DNA of 64,000 bases from Intrasporangium calvum DSM 43043 (lineage in GTDB: Bacteria; Actinomycetota; Actinomycetes; Actinomycetales; Dermatophilaceae), in contig NC_014830.1 in assembly GCF_000184685.1 (NCBI RefSeq), forward strand, positions 1,736,001 through 1,800,000, written 5' to 3'. The notes beneath the pieces are model-generated. The model was given only the letters and a program-made list of their open reading frames with translations, did not search any database and had not been told where the DNA came from. A program made the position numbers and the translations under genes. This document shows, in pieces, positions 1 to 9,357 of this stretch. Within the stretch, counting starts at the first letter, position 1; every line of letters begins with the position of its first letter.

Positions 1-98
1 TCGAGGCCCAGTTCAAGGCGGTCGCGCGCGCGCTCCGCGCCGCGGTCGCCCGCGACGAGCGGGTCCTCGGCATCCCGAGCGCCAAGGGGGCGCTCTGA
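1..98 (+). CDS. hisB: Imidazoleglycerol-phosphate dehydratase, C-terminal fragment
   Basis: Only the last 31 codons are inside the window; the reading frame begins at base 3 and stops with TGA at 96-98. The visible tail ([19 protein letters not shown], then a short segment ending KGAL) matches the conserved C-terminus of HisB, which dehydrates imidazole glycerol phosphate in histidine synthesis. The position two bases before hisH fits the actinobacterial order hisB-hisH-priA. The catalytic histidine and glutamate motifs lie upstream of the window and cannot be checked. Confidence 0.85.
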   Translation, partial: EAQFKAVARALRAAVARDERVLGIPSAKGAL

Positions 99-100
99 CC

Positions 101-745
101 ATGGCGACGGCACCCCGCGTCGTCGTCCTTGACTACGGCAGCGGCAACGTCCGGTCTGCCGTGCGCGCCCTCGAGCGGGTCGGCGCGTCGGTCGAGCTGA
201 CGGCTGACCCCAGAGCGGCCCTGGAGTGCGACGGCCTCTTCGTGCCGGGAGTGGGCAACTTCCATGCCTGCATGGCGGGCCTGCGCGCCGCCCACGGCCC
301 CCGGGTCATCGGGCGGCGGCTCAGTGGTGGTCGCCCGGTCCTCGGCGTCTGTGTCGGCATGCAGGTCCTGTTCGACGGGTCCGCCGAGGCCTCCGACCGG
401 CCCGAGCCCGGCCTCTCCGAGTGGCCGGGGACGGTGGAGCGGCTTCCCGCAGCGATCGTCCCGCACATGGGCTGGTCGGAGGTCGAGGTGGGGGAGCGGT
501 CCCGTCTCTTCGCCGGTGTCGAGCACGAGCGGTTCTACTTCGTCCACTCCTACGCCGTCCAGCAGTGGACGCTCGAGGCGACGGGGGCCTTTGCCGCAGT
601 CGCCCCCGTCGTCAGCTGGGCCGTGCACGGTGCGAAGTTCGTCGCAGCCGTCGAGAACGGCCCGCTCAGCGCCACCCAGTTCCACCCCGAGAAGTCCGGG
701 CAGGCCGGCCTCCACCTGCTCGAGAACTGGGTCCGGTCGCTGTGA
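101..745 (+). CDS. hisH: Imidazole glycerol phosphate synthase, glutaminase subunit HisH
   Basis: HisH is the class I glutamine amidotransferase that releases ammonia for HisF during formation of imidazole glycerol phosphate and AICAR. The 214-residue protein has the N-terminal LDYGSGN motif, the oxyanion/nucleophile region GVCVGMQ with catalytic Cys84, and the C-terminal His-Glu pair in TQFHPEKS. Its length is normal for the family. It follows hisB by two bases and its stop is overlapped by the next gene (GTGA at 742-745), so it sits in a tightly packed operon. hisF is not in the window. Confidence 0.96.
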   Translation: MATAPRVVVLDYGSGNVRSAVRALERVGASVELTADPRAALECDGLFVPGVGNFHACMAGLRAAHGPRVIGRRLSGGRPVLGVCVGMQVLFDGSAEASDRPEPGLSEWPGTVERLPAAIVPHMGWSEVEVGERSRLFAGVEHERFYFVHSYAVQQWTLEATGAFAAVAPVVSWAVHGAKFVAAVENGPLSATQFHPEKSGQAGLHLLENWVRSL

Positions 746-1170
746 GCGCGGCGACCCGCAGGACTTCCCGCCGAAGCGCGAGCTCCCGAGCCACGAGGGC
801 CACCGGGCCGGCAACCCGAGGGACCAGTCGCACCGCCACCGGCCGAAGGACCACCAGACGACGGTCCACGCGTCGTCCGAGCGGCGCACCCCGGACGAGG
901 CGGCGCCGGCCGACCCTGGCAGCCACGCTCGGCACGGCTCTGGGAGCGCTGCTCGTCACCGTCGTCCTCGACGCCACCTGGCCGGTCCGGGCCGGCGTCG
1001 TGGCCCTCGTCCTCGTCGTCGGCCTGGGGTGGCTGCTCTGGCGGTCCCACCAGTCCGCCACTGCCCAGGGTGACCCGGCCGAGCCGGAAGGTCCACTACC
1101 CCGAGAGGCCGGCCCAGCGGCATACGACCCCGATCCCGCCTCACGCCAAGGAGACTCGACCGATGACTGA
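742..1170 (+). CDS. Small membrane protein of unknown function in the his operon
   Basis: The frame starts with GTG overlapping the hisH stop and runs 142 codons to a TGA that overlaps the priA start. The first ~50 residues are almost entirely Arg, Thr, Ser and Ala. Two hydrophobic segments follow ([18 protein letters not shown] and [19 protein letters not shown], about residues 54-90), then a polar acidic tail. This fits a two-helix inner-membrane protein with a basic cytoplasmic arm. Small membrane proteins occur at this position in other actinobacterial his clusters, but no function is known to me. The tail codons contain one copy of the dispersed CAGCGGCATAC word (1115-1125). Confidence 0.7.
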   Translation: MSAATRRTSRRSASSRATRATGPATRGTSRTATGRRTTRRRSTRRPSGAPRTRRRRPTLAATLGTALGALLVTVVLDATWPVRAGVVALVLVVGLGWLLWRSHQSATAQGDPAEPEGPLPREAGPAAYDPDPASRQGDSTDD

Positions 1171-1906
1171 CCTTGCCCGACTGGAGCTCCTCCCGGCCGT
1201 CGACATCGCGGGCGGCCAGGCCGTGCAGCTCGTGCAGGGGATCGCGGGCAGCGGCGGGCAGTTCGGGGACCCGTGGGAGGCCGCCCGGGCCTGGCAGGAC
1301 GAGGGCGCCGAATGGATCCACCTCGTCGACCTCGACGCGGCCTTCGGACGAGGCAGCAACCGCGAGCTGATCGACTCGATCGTCGGCCGGCTCGACATCG
1401 CCGTCGAGCTGTCCGGTGGCATCCGGGACGGTGCGTCCCTGGATGCGGCACTCGCCACCGGGTGCCGTCGGGTCAACATCGGCACGGCTGCGCTCGAAGA
1501 CCCCGAGTGGACCGCCCGGATCATCGGCGACCACGGCGACCGCGTCGCCATCGGCCTGGACGTCCGTGGGACGACCCTGGCGGCCCGCGGGTGGACCCGG
1601 GAGGGCGGCGACCTCTGGGAGACGCTCGAGCGACTGGACCGCGAGGGGTGCGCCCGCTACGTCGTCACCGACGTCAACAAGGACGGGATGCTCCAAGGGC
1701 CCAACGTCGACCTGCTCCGGCAGGTGTGCGAGCGCACCGAGCGGCCCGTCGTCGCGTCGGGTGGCGTGTCGACGCTCGAGGACATCAGGGTCATCCGCGA
1801 GCTCGTGCCCGAGGGCGTCGAGGGCGCGATCATCGGCTCGGCGTTGTACCGGGGGGCGTTCACGCTGCCGGAGGCGCTTGACGTGGCAGGACGGCCCGGA
1901 CGGTGA
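1163..1906 (+). CDS. priA: Phosphoribosyl isomerase A (HisA, probably bifunctional HisA/TrpF)
   Basis: A (beta/alpha)8-barrel isomerase of 247 residues that converts ProFAR to PRFAR in histidine synthesis. In actinobacteria the enzyme usually also isomerises phosphoribosylanthranilate for tryptophan; that second activity is inferred from the clade. The start ATG at 1163 has a good Shine-Dalgarno (AAGGAG at 1148-1153). Motifs include [18 protein letters not shown] with the first catalytic Asp, [22 protein letters not shown] with the second Asp, and the phosphate-binding [11 protein letters not shown] and GAIIGSALY. It overlaps the preceding gene by 8 bp and the next by 4 bp. Confidence 0.93.
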   Translation: MTDLARLELLPAVDIAGGQAVQLVQGIAGSGGQFGDPWEAARAWQDEGAEWIHLVDLDAAFGRGSNRELIDSIVGRLDIAVELSGGIRDGASLDAALATGCRRVNIGTAALEDPEWTARIIGDHGDRVAIGLDVRGTTLAARGWTREGGDLWETLERLDREGCARYVVTDVNKDGMLQGPNVDLLRQVCERTERPVVASGGVSTLEDIRVIRELVPEGVEGAIIGSALYRGAFTLPEALDVAGRPGR

Positions 1907-2718
1907 CCACCCCCGGGGACGGCGGCCAGCAGGTCCAGCGGGGGTCGCGTCCCGGCTACGTCAACGAGGACGGCCGGCCCTCCGACTCGGTGGGCCAGGC
2001 CTGGTCCGGCAAGACGATCCCGACGCACGGGTTCTCGGAGGACCGCGGCGACGCCGATCCCGAGCTGCTCGCCGCGCTCGTCGCCTGCGCTGCCGGCGCG
2101 GCGGTGGGGGAGACGGAGCTGATGGCGCGAATCGCGGCCGCCCGTTGGCTCGTCCCCGTCGTCGCCGTGCCGACCGAGCTCGACGCGAACGGCGGTCTCG
2201 TGACCGACACGCGCAGCGAGATGGCCGCCGTCACCCTGACCGCGGCAGACGGCCGTCGCGCGCTGCCGATGTTCAGCTCGCTCGAGGCTCTCGCCGCGTG
2301 GGACCCCGAGGCCCGGCCGGTTCCGGTGCCCGCAGCCTCGGCTGCACAGTCCGCCATCACCGAGTCCTGCGATGCCCTGGTCGTGGACCTGGCCTCCCCG
2401 CACGCCGCAGTGCTGCGGCCGAGCATGCTGTGGGCCCTGGCCCAGGAGCGGGCCTGGGCGCCGGCGCACCTGGACGACCACGTGGCCCGGGCCGTCTCGG
2501 CCGCCGTCGACGCCGAGCCACTCGTCAGCGCCCACCGCATCGAGGCGGGCGAGCCTGCTGGGGCGGGCGTGCTCCGTGTCGTCCTCCTTCTCCCGCCCGG
2601 ACTCGACCAGGACACCGTGAGCGAGGTCGCGACACGCATCGGGGAGCGCATCGCGACGGACGGCGAGACGCGTGCGAGGATCGATGCCCTGACGTTCGCC
2701 CTCGAGGCCGCCCCCTGA
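1903..2718 (+). CDS. SseB-domain protein
   Basis: A 271-residue protein beginning with GTG that overlaps the priA stop (GTGA). Residues ~45-165 look like the SseB N-terminal domain seen in many actinobacterial proteins: an alpha/beta fold with the segment [12 protein letters not shown], a strand-turn pattern, and [15 protein letters not shown]. The C-terminal half resembles the SseB C-terminal domain ([17 protein letters not shown]). The family's molecular role is not established in actinobacteria. Location directly after hisA/priA is conserved in related genomes, which supports the call more than any catalytic motif. Confidence 0.75.
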   Translation: MTTPGDGGQQVQRGSRPGYVNEDGRPSDSVGQAWSGKTIPTHGFSEDRGDADPELLAALVACAAGAAVGETELMARIAAARWLVPVVAVPTELDANGGLVTDTRSEMAAVTLTAADGRRALPMFSSLEALAAWDPEARPVPVPAASAAQSAITESCDALVVDLASPHAAVLRPSMLWALAQERAWAPAHLDDHVARAVSAAVDAEPLVSAHRIEAGEPAGAGVLRVVLLLPPGLDQDTVSEVATRIGERIATDGETRARIDALTFALEAAP

Positions 2719-2749
2719 CGCGCGGCCCGACCCTCGCGAGGAGGCCACT

Positions 2750-4015
2750 GTGAGCGGGACTCTCGGCTTCGTCGTCGACCCGGTCCTCGACGCCCAGCGG
2801 CGCCGCGACCTGCGCCAGATGCGGCTCGTCGCAACGGGGCTCCTCGTCCTCGCCGCGGTCGTCTACGTCCTCACGCGGGGCCACGACGACGGGCTGCTCG
2901 GCTTCGTCAACGCCGGAGCCGAGGCCTCGATGGTCGGGGCGTGCGCCGACTGGTTCGCGGTCACTGCGCTGTTCCGCCACCCGCTCGGGCTGCCCATCCC
3001 GCACACGGCGCTCATCCCACGCAAGAAGGAGATGATCGGCCGGAGTCTCGAGGAGTTCGTCGGCGAGAACTTCCTCCACGAGGAGATCATCCGGGAGCGG
3101 GTGCTCGACGCTGAGCCGACCCGTCGCGCCGCGGAGTGGGTGCTCACCGACCAGCACGCCGAGCGCCTCGTCAACGAGGTGGCCACCGTGAGCGCCCATG
3201 CGCTGCATCGCATCCCGGACAGCGATGTGCAGACCGTCATCGAGCAGGCCGTGCTCCCGAGACTCATGCAGGAGCCGATCAGCTCGCTCGCCGGCGGCCT
3301 GCTCGAGCAGGTCGTGCGCGACGACTCCCACGCCGGGCTGGTGGATCTCGCGCTCGACGAGAGCTCGGCCTGGCTCGTCACCAACGAAGGCCTCTTCGAG
3401 TCGCTCATCGTGCAGCGAGCCCCGTCCTGGATGCCGGACGCGCTGAACGACCTCGTCGCGCGCCGCGTGCACACCGAGGCGCTGAAGTGGCTGGCCGACA
3501 TCCGCCGTGACCCGAGGCACGACGTGCGGGTCGCCCTCGACAAGCTCTTGACCGACCTGGCCGACAACCTCCAGCACGACCCAGTGACCCAGGAGCGTGC
3601 CGAGCGACTCAAGGAGCGGTGGCTGGCCCATCCCCAGGTGTCGGTGACGGCGATGTCCCTCTGGCGATCGTTCCGCGGCGTCGCGATCGCGGCCCTGGAG
3701 GACGTCGACGGCCCCGTCCGCGCCCGGGGGATCGAAGAGGTCAGCCGCCTCGGCCGACGGCTTCTCGACGACCGCGAGCTCCGGGATCGCATCGATGCCC
3801 GGGTCTCCGACGCGGTGGTCTACGCCGTCCAGCGCTACGGCACCGAGCTGACCCGCGTCATCAGCCACACCGTCGACCGCTGGGACGGCCGTGAGACGGC
3901 CGAGCGGGTCGAGCTGCAGGTCGGCCGGGACCTCCAGTTCATCCGCATCAACGGCACGCTGGTGGGCGGGCTCATCGGCGTGCTGATCCACGCGCTTTCC
4001 CTCGTCATCCCGTGA
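2750..4015 (+). CDS. DUF445 family membrane protein
   Basis: A 421-residue protein starting at GTG 2750 with a strong Shine-Dalgarno (GAGGAGG just upstream). One hydrophobic helix lies near residues 27-44, followed by the family hallmark FVNAGAEASMVGACADWFAVTALFRHPLG (residues ~53-82; here the DWFAVTALFRHPLG part) and IPHTALIPRKKEMIG. The long helical central region and a second hydrophobic helix at the very C-terminus (LVGGLIGVLIHAL) fit DUF445/YjiN-type proteins, which tend to be anchored at both ends. Function is unknown. It converges on the EF-G2 gene, with an inverted repeat between them. Confidence 0.85.
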   Translation: MSGTLGFVVDPVLDAQRRRDLRQMRLVATGLLVLAAVVYVLTRGHDDGLLGFVNAGAEASMVGACADWFAVTALFRHPLGLPIPHTALIPRKKEMIGRSLEEFVGENFLHEEIIRERVLDAEPTRRAAEWVLTDQHAERLVNEVATVSAHALHRIPDSDVQTVIEQAVLPRLMQEPISSLAGGLLEQVVRDDSHAGLVDLALDESSAWLVTNEGLFESLIVQRAPSWMPDALNDLVARRVHTEALKWLADIRRDPRHDVRVALDKLLTDLADNLQHDPVTQERAERLKERWLAHPQVSVTAMSLWRSFRGVAIAALEDVDGPVRARGIEEVSRLGRRLLDDRELRDRIDARVSDAVVYAVQRYGTELTRVISHTVDRWDGRETAERVELQVGRDLQFIRINGTLVGGLIGVLIHALSLVIP

Positions 4016-4075
4016 GGTACTGACCGCGGGACGAGCCGCCACCGCCCCCAGCCCGAAGGCGGTCCCCACCGCGGC

Positions 4076-4152
4076 TCATCGAGAGAGCAGTTTGTCCTGC
4101 ACGCGCCGCCGAACCGGGCGGGCGGGTGCGGGACAAACTGCTCTCTCGATGA
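4076..4152. repeat. Inverted repeat between convergent genes (possible bidirectional terminator)
   Basis: Two perfect 22-bp arms (4076-4097 and 4131-4152) flank a 33-base GC-rich loop. The arm core ATCGAGAGAGCAGTTTG is shared with the repeat cluster at 15154-15267. The element sits between the stop of the DUF445 gene and the stop of the EF-G2 gene on the other strand. A stem this long would form a strong RNA hairpin in either transcript, but neither side has a T-tract, so intrinsic termination is not certain. Confidence 0.85.
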
Positions 4153-4158
4153 CGCGGC

Positions 4159-6225
4159 TCAGGCCTTGAGCAGCTCCTTGGCCTTGTCCGGGGGAATGAG
4201 GTCGTGACGCACCGGCTCGCGGACGAAGGACCCGGTGCCGTGCGACACCGACCGGAGGTCGATGGCATACCGGGACAGCTCCGAGGCCGGGACCTCGGCG
4301 TGGACCACCGTCCAGCCGGACTCCTCCGCCGGCTCCGTTCCGACCACCTGGCCGCGGCGACCGCGCAGGTCGGCCATGACGGCCCCCAGGTATTCGTCCG
4401 CGATGGTGATGTCCACCTTGTCGATGGGCTCGAGCAGGGCCACGGTGGTTTCGTTCGCGGCCTCTTTGAGGGCCAGGGCGGCCGCCGTCTGGAAGGCGAC
4501 GTCGGAGGAGTCCACCGAATGGGCCTTGCCGTCGACGAGGGTCACCCGGACGTCGACCACGGGGTGGCCGGTGAGCAAGCCCTTCTCCAGCTGGGCTCGA
4601 GCCCCCTTCTCCACCGAGGGGATGAACTGCCGTGGGACGGAACCGCCCACGACCTTGTCGACGAACTCGAAGCCCGAACCGCGGGGGAGCGGCTCGATCT
4701 CGATCTGGCACACGGCGTACTGCCCATGCCCGCCGGACTGCTTGACGTGGCGGCCCTGGACCGCGACCTTGCGGATGAAGGTCTCGCGCAGCGCCGTGCG
4801 GTACGGCTCGGCCTGGACACTCACCCCGTACCGCTCGGACAGCTGGGAGATGAGGTCGTCCACGTGGGCTTGGCCCATCGTCCAGAGCACGACCTGGTCG
4901 GTCTCGCTCGCGTGCTCCATGCGCACTGTCACGTCCTCGGCCACGAGTCGTTGCAGCGCGCTGGCCAGCTTGTCCTCGTCGGACTTGGTCACGGCTCGGA
5001 TCGCGACCGGCAGCTGCGGCTCGGGGAGGATCCACGGGGCGACGACGGCCCGCCGGTCCAGCGAGGACAGTGTGTCCGACGTCTCGGCTCGGGTCAGCTT
5101 CGAGACGAGGACCAGGTCGCCGGCGATCGCCTCCCCCCGGGGGCGGTGCGAGTCGAGGAAGGGCGCTGCGAGGGGGCCCACCCGTTCGTCGTCGTCGTGC
5201 GAGGGATGGCCGGAGACCTCTCGGCCGACGAAGTCACCCATGTGGCCCGAGACGTGGACGGTGTCGTCGACGCTAAGCGTGCCGGAGAAGACCCGGACGA
5301 GGGAGAGGCGACCGACATAGGCGTCGGTCGTCGTGCGGACCACCTCGGCGACGAGCGGGGCCTCGGGGTCGCAGCGGACGTCGGTGATCGCCGCACCGGC
5401 CGGGCTGGTGATGGCTGGGAGCGGGTGCACGGTCGGGTCGGGGAAGGCCTGTTCGATCAGGCTGAGGAGCTCGTCGACGCCCGCGCCGGTCATCGGGGAG
5501 ACGGGCAGGATCGGGAAGAAGGTGCCCCGAATGATGGCGGTGCGCAGGTCCTCGAGGATCGCGGCCGGTTCGATGGACTCACCCTCGAGGTACCGGTCCA
5601 GGAGCGTCGCGTCCTCCGACTCCTCGATGACCGACTCGATGAGCGCATGACGGGCGTCCTGGTGCTCGTCGGTCGACAGGTCGTCGTCGGAGCCCGTGAT
5701 GAGGCCCACGACCGAGGTGAGCTCACCGCCTTCAAGCACCGGCCAGTGCGTGGCGCGGGCGTCGCCGAAGGTCCGTTGACACGTCTCCACGGTGGTGCCG
5801 AAGTCGGCGCGGGGCTGGTCGAGGTGGGTCACGACCACAGCCCGCGGCATGCCCACGGCGGCACACTCGCGCCAGAGCAGGGAGACCGGCCGATCGATCT
5901 CGTCGGCCCCGGAGACGACGAAGATGGCGGCGTCTGCGGCCCGCAGGCCGGCTCGGAGCTCACCGACGAAGTCGGGGTACCCGGGGGTGTCGAGGAGGTT
6001 CAGGGTCGTGCCGTTCGAGTCGAACGAGGCGGCCGTGAGGGTCGAGGTGCGCACGTGCCCGTTCGTCGAGAGACGCTGTGCTGGAACACGGGCGGCTACG
6101 AGGGCCTCGAAGAGAGCCGTCTTGCCGGCCCCGCCGGGTCCGACCAGTACGACGTTGCGGATGTCCTGCGGCGAGGCGGGGTTGGGAGCCGCAGGGAGGT
6201 CTGATCTGCCGGTTTGTCTCGCCAT
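4159..6225 (-). CDS. Elongation factor G-like protein EF-G2
   Basis: A 688-residue translational GTPase of EF-G architecture: GTP-binding domain (about residues 15-270), domain II, and EF-G domains III-V with the recognisable segment GGHGQYAVCQIEIEPL. The G1 loop reads GPGGAGKT instead of the canonical AHIDAGKT, G3 is DTPGYPDF, and G4 is THLD instead of NKxD. These departures match the EF-G2/FusA2 paralogues of actinobacteria, whose GTPase activity and role differ from housekeeping EF-G; the paralogue assignment rests on these motifs. The start was set at ATG 6225, where the conserved part begins; an in-frame start exists further upstream near 6297. Confidence 0.88.
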   Translation of the reverse strand: MARQTGRSDLPAAPNPASPQDIRNVVLVGPGGAGKTALFEALVAARVPAQRLSTNGHVRTSTLTAASFDSNGTTLNLLDTPGYPDFVGELRAGLRAADAAIFVVSGADEIDRPVSLLWRECAAVGMPRAVVVTHLDQPRADFGTTVETCQRTFGDARATHWPVLEGGELTSVVGLITGSDDDLSTDEHQDARHALIESVIEESEDATLLDRYLEGESIEPAAILEDLRTAIIRGTFFPILPVSPMTGAGVDELLSLIEQAFPDPTVHPLPAITSPAGAAITDVRCDPEAPLVAEVVRTTTDAYVGRLSLVRVFSGTLSVDDTVHVSGHMGDFVGREVSGHPSHDDDERVGPLAAPFLDSHRPRGEAIAGDLVLVSKLTRAETSDTLSSLDRRAVVAPWILPEPQLPVAIRAVTKSDEDKLASALQRLVAEDVTVRMEHASETDQVVLWTMGQAHVDDLISQLSERYGVSVQAEPYRTALRETFIRKVAVQGRHVKQSGGHGQYAVCQIEIEPLPRGSGFEFVDKVVGGSVPRQFIPSVEKGARAQLEKGLLTGHPVVDVRVTLVDGKAHSVDSSDVAFQTAAALALKEAANETTVALLEPIDKVDITIADEYLGAVMADLRGRRGQVVGTEPAEESGWTVVHAEVPASELSRYAIDLRSVSHGTGSFVREPVRHDLIPPDKAKELLKA

Positions 6226-6380
6226 GACCCCACCCAACTCCTGTTCCCTGCCGCTCACAAGACCTTCGCTGATCATCGGCTGTGATCTAGAAGTCACCCG
6301 TGTGTCAGCGCCGGTCAGCGGCCGACCTTCGACATCGAAATTCGGCTGCGCGAGGTCGGTGCAGGTGCTTGGCTGGGGTC

Positions 6381-7652
6381 ATGAACATCGGCGGCTACCG
6401 GGACGTGCTCGCGGTTGGGGACACCCGGCGCGTGCTCATCCTCGGCTTCTTCGTCCGCGTGCCGATGTTCGCCGGCATGGTGCTCCTCACCCTCCACGTG
6501 GTCACCTCGCTGGGCCGAAGCTACGGTCAGGCGGGCCTCGTGACGGCGGCCTCGACCGTCGCCGTCGCGGTCTCGGGACCCTGGCGGGGCCGCCTCCTCG
6601 ACCGGGTCGGTCTGCGCCGCACGGTCGGCCCCTCGATCCTGGTGCAGGTGGCCTGCTGGTCCGTCGCGCCCTGGGTGGGCTACGCCCCCCTCATCGCCCT
6701 GGCCGCAACAGCCGGGCTCTTCGTCGTGCCCACTTTCTCGATCCTTCGTCAGGTGATCCTGCGCTCGACCCCGCCCGAGCAGCGGCGCACCGCCCTGTCG
6801 CTCGACTCCGCCGCCACCGAGCTGTCCTTCATGGCCGGGCCGGCGCTCGGTGTGTGGCTCGCGACGTCGTGGAGCACGGGGTGGGCCCTCTTCCTCTGCC
6901 AGATGGCTGCCGCGGCGGCAGGCTTCGCGCTCTGGGTGGTCAACCCGCCCTTGACGTCTGGGGCGGTGTCCGGTGCAGCCGGTGACCGGGCGGAGGGCAG
7001 TGACGCATCAGGGCGCCCAGCCAGACGGGCCGTGCGCGGCTTCATCACCGTCCCGGTCGCGATGGTCTACCTGGCCGCGGCCGCGACGACGATCGTGCTG
7101 ACCGGAACCGACGTCGGAGTCGTCGCTGCCCTGCGTGAGTTCAACCGGCCGGAGTCGATCGGCTGGGTGCTGGCCCTCTGGGGTGCCGGTTCGTTGCTCG
7201 GTGGGCTCGCCTACGGCGCGTGGCACCGGTCCTTCTCCGTCTTCTGGCTCCTGGGGGGCCTCGCGGTGAGCACCGCCCCGGTGGCGTTGGCCGCAGGCGT
7301 GCCCAGCTTCGCGGTCCTCATCACCATCTGCGGGATCCTCTGCGCGCCGACCATCACCGCGACGGTGGAGCACCTGAGCCGCCTCGTTCCCGAAGGCTCG
7401 CGCGGCGAGATGATGGGGTGGCACGGCTCTGCGATGACGGCGGGCTCGGCTCTCGGGGCGCCGGTCGCCGGGTTTGCGATCGACCATGGTGGGTGGCAGT
7501 CGGGTTTCCTGGCGGTGTCCGCCGTCGGCGTGGTCGTTGCCGTCTGCGGCGGGCTGACCTCCTCGCACCAGACCCGGAGCGTCCCACCTTCGGCGCTGGG
7601 CGGGCCTGCCGATTCGGTCGGCGCCTCGCCGGCTGCTATTCTCGATCACTGA
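6381..7652 (+). CDS. MFS transporter
   Basis: A 423-residue protein with about 12 hydrophobic segments arranged as two halves around a polar loop near residues 190-220. The pattern RGRLLDRVGLRRTVG after the second or third helix is the loop 2-3 motif of the major facilitator superfamily. ATG 6381 is preceded by GGCTGGGG and begins MNIGGYRDVL, similar to other MFS N-termini. Substrate cannot be told from sequence. It is divergent from EF-G2 and lies directly upstream of infC; the infC leader promoter overlaps its last codons. Confidence 0.85.
   Translation: MNIGGYRDVLAVGDTRRVLILGFFVRVPMFAGMVLLTLHVVTSLGRSYGQAGLVTAASTVAVAVSGPWRGRLLDRVGLRRTVGPSILVQVACWSVAPWVGYAPLIALAATAGLFVVPTFSILRQVILRSTPPEQRRTALSLDSAATELSFMAGPALGVWLATSWSTGWALFLCQMAAAAAGFALWVVNPPLTSGAVSGAAGDRAEGSDASGRPARRAVRGFITVPVAMVYLAAAATTIVLTGTDVGVVAALREFNRPESIGWVLALWGAGSLLGGLAYGAWHRSFSVFWLLGGLAVSTAPVALAAGVPSFAVLITICGILCAPTITATVEHLSRLVPEGSRGEMMGWHGSAMTAGSALGAPVAGFAIDHGGWQSGFLAVSAVGVVVAVCGGLTSSHQTRSVPPSALGGPADSVGASPAAILDH
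7614..7642 (+). promoter_or_regulatory. Predicted promoter for the infC-rpmI-rplT transcript
   Basis: A -35-like TTCGGT (7614-7619) and a -10-like TATTCT (7637-7642) are separated by exactly 17 bases, giving a predicted start near 7649 inside the end of the MFS gene. That would leave an untranslated leader of about 250 bases before infC, which is consistent with the hairpin found in it. Confidence 0.5.
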
Positions 7653-7820
7653 CCAGTCGTCCTCCCGTGCAAGCGGGTGGGCGACGTGCAAGAGAAGCTC
7701 GCTTCCACCCGCGTCGACCACCAGGTCGCCGGGTCCAGGTCCGCGCGGTTCGAGTTCTCACTGGGAGGGCAGTCCCGCGCCGTATGTCGCCCGGAACATT
7801 CAGCGGCATCCGACACCTTG

Positions 7821-7855
7821 GGCTCCTCGTGCACTCGCGGGGAGCCTTTTTCTTT
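7821..7855 (+). terminator. Terminator-like hairpin (attenuator) in the infC leader
   Basis: GGCTCC (7821-7826) pairs with GGAGCC (7841-7846), followed at once by TTTTTCTTT (7847-7855). It lies 44 bases upstream of the infC start codon and downstream of the predicted promoter. This is the layout of a transcription attenuator; ribosomal-protein/IF3 operons are controlled through such leaders in other phyla. The ligand and the alternative fold are not visible by eye. Confidence 0.55.
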
Positions 7856-7898
7856 GCGGCAGGTCGGTCAGCCAGTCAACCAACCTTAGGAGCACCAC

Positions 7899-8528
7899 AT
7901 CAGCGAGCCTCGCATCAACGAGCGCATCCGGGTCCCGGAAGTGCGCTTGGTTGGCCCCAATGGTGAGCAGGTCGGCATCGTGCGCGTCGAGGACGCGCTC
8001 CGTCTGGCCGAGGAGGCGAACCTCGACCTCGTCGAGGTGGCCCCGATGGCCAAGCCGCCGGTCGCCAAGCTCATGGACTTCGGCAAGTTCAAGTACGAAG
8101 CCGCCATGAAGGCACGGGAAGCGCGCAAGAACCAGGTCAACACGGTCATCAAGGAGATCAAGCTCCGCCCGAAGATCGACCCGCACGACTACGGCACGAA
8201 GAAGGGCCATGTCGAGCGGTTCCTCAAGGCCGGGGACAAGGTCAAGGTGACGATCATGTTCCGGGGGCGCGAGCAGTCCCGACCCGAGCTCGGCCGCCGC
8301 CTGCTCGAGCGCCTGGCGGACGACATCGCCGAGCTCGGCTACGTGGAGTCCGCCCCGAAGCAGGACGGCCGAAACATGATCATGGTGATCGGTCCGACGA
8401 AGAAGAAGGCCGAGGCCAAGGCCGAGCAGCGCCGGGCCCGCGACCGCAGTTCGGTCGAGGGTGCCCAGGACGCTACCGAGGCGCCGGCGGACGCGGTGGA
8501 GGAGTCGACGGCTCCTGCCGTCGAGTGA
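7899..8528 (+). CDS. infC: Translation initiation factor IF-3 (AUC start)
   Basis: IF3 binds the 30S subunit, prevents 50S joining and checks the start codon. No ATG, GTG or TTG fits the conserved N-terminus; translation most plausibly begins at ATC 7899 (reading [19 protein letters not shown]), with Shine-Dalgarno TTAGGAG at 7886-7892. A rare start codon is the classical means by which IF3 represses its own synthesis. Both IF3 domains are present, joined by the helical linker around [15 protein letters not shown]. The C-terminus carries an acidic Ala/Glu-rich extension of ~35 residues beyond the usual end. Confidence 0.93.
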   Translation: MSEPRINERIRVPEVRLVGPNGEQVGIVRVEDALRLAEEANLDLVEVAPMAKPPVAKLMDFGKFKYEAAMKAREARKNQVNTVIKEIKLRPKIDPHDYGTKKGHVERFLKAGDKVKVTIMFRGREQSRPELGRRLLERLADDIAELGYVESAPKQDGRNMIMVIGPTKKKAEAKAEQRRARDRSSVEGAQDATEAPADAVEESTAPAVE

Positions 8529-8640
8529 CCGGAGCCCCATACAGACGTTCCACCCCCGGTGGCCCGCCCACGCGGTGCCACCCCAGAGAGTCCACGTACG
8601 CCCTCGTACGCGGGGCACGAAACGAAGGAGACCGGCGATC

Positions 8641-8835
8641 ATGCCGAAGATGAAGACGCACAGCGGTGCGAAGAAGCGCTTCCGCATCACGGGGACCGGC
8701 AAGGTCATGCGCGAGCAGGCCGGTGGCCGCCACCTGCTCGAGCACAAGTCGAGCAAGAAGATGCGTTCCATCGCGAACGACCTCGTGGTCGCCCCTGAGG
8801 ACGCCAAGAAGGTCAAGAAGCTCCTCGGCAAGTGA
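8641..8835 (+). CDS. rpmI: 50S ribosomal protein bL35
   Basis: A 64-residue very basic protein beginning [20 protein letters not shown], the invariant start of bL35. AAGGAG precedes the ATG by 10 bases. It lies between infC and rplT, the standard gene order, and is a structural component of the large subunit near the exit region. Confidence 0.98.
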   Translation: MPKMKTHSGAKKRFRITGTGKVMREQAGGRHLLEHKSSKKMRSIANDLVVAPEDAKKVKKLLGK

Positions 8836-8939
8836 GCCGGGACGCCACCCCACCAGCATCGCGCTGAGCGGTCGGACCCGGTGGGTCCCGGCACGGCCAG
8901 CAGCACCGAAGTGTGTTCGAATAACGAAGGAGTACTCAC

Positions 8940-9326
8940 GTGGCACGCGTGAAGCGGGCGGTCAACGCCCAGAAGAAGCGTCGCGTCGTCCTTGAGCGGG
9001 CGAGCGGCTACCGCGGTCAGCGGTCCCGGCTCTACCGCAAGGCGAAGGAGCAGGTCACCCACTCGCTCGGCTACGCCTACCGGGACCGGCGCGCCAAGAA
9101 GGGCGACTTCCGTCGTCTGTGGATCCAGCGGATCAACGCCGCTGCCCGCGCCAACGGGATGACGTACAACCGGTTCATGCAGGGTCTGAAGGCGGCTGGC
9201 GTCGAGGTCGACCGCAAGATCCTGGCCGACCTCGCCGTCAACGACGCACCGGCGTTCGCCGCCCTCGTCGAGATCTCCCGCGTGAACGTCCCGGTGGTCG
9301 AGAAGGCCGCCGAGGGCGCTGCCTGA
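8940..9326 (+). CDS. rplT: 50S ribosomal protein bL20
   Basis: A 128-residue basic protein with a GTG start at 8940 and Shine-Dalgarno GAAGGAG. The segments [19 protein letters not shown] and [14 protein letters not shown] are diagnostic of bL20, which binds 23S rRNA early in large-subunit assembly. In some bacteria L20 represses the infC-rpmI-rplT operon; here that would act through the leader upstream of infC, which is an inference. Length is slightly above the usual 118 because of a short Ala/Glu tail. Confidence 0.97.
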   Translation: MARVKRAVNAQKKRRVVLERASGYRGQRSRLYRKAKEQVTHSLGYAYRDRRAKKGDFRRLWIQRINAAARANGMTYNRFMQGLKAAGVEVDRKILADLAVNDAPAFAALVEISRVNVPVVEKAAEGAA

Positions 9327-9357
9327 CCGGCACCGACGCTCGAGCGCCGGGACACCC

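Noticed and set aside
2525-4069. 514-codon antisense frame opposite the DUF445 gene
   Set aside because: Its composition is the mirror of a high-GC coding strand and it has no recognisable domain, while the plus-strand frame has clear DUF445 motifs. The same applies to many other long antisense frames in the window.
7745-7760. GGTTCGAGTTC in the infC leader resembling a tRNA T-arm
   Set aside because: No acceptor, D-arm or anticodon arm can be built around it.
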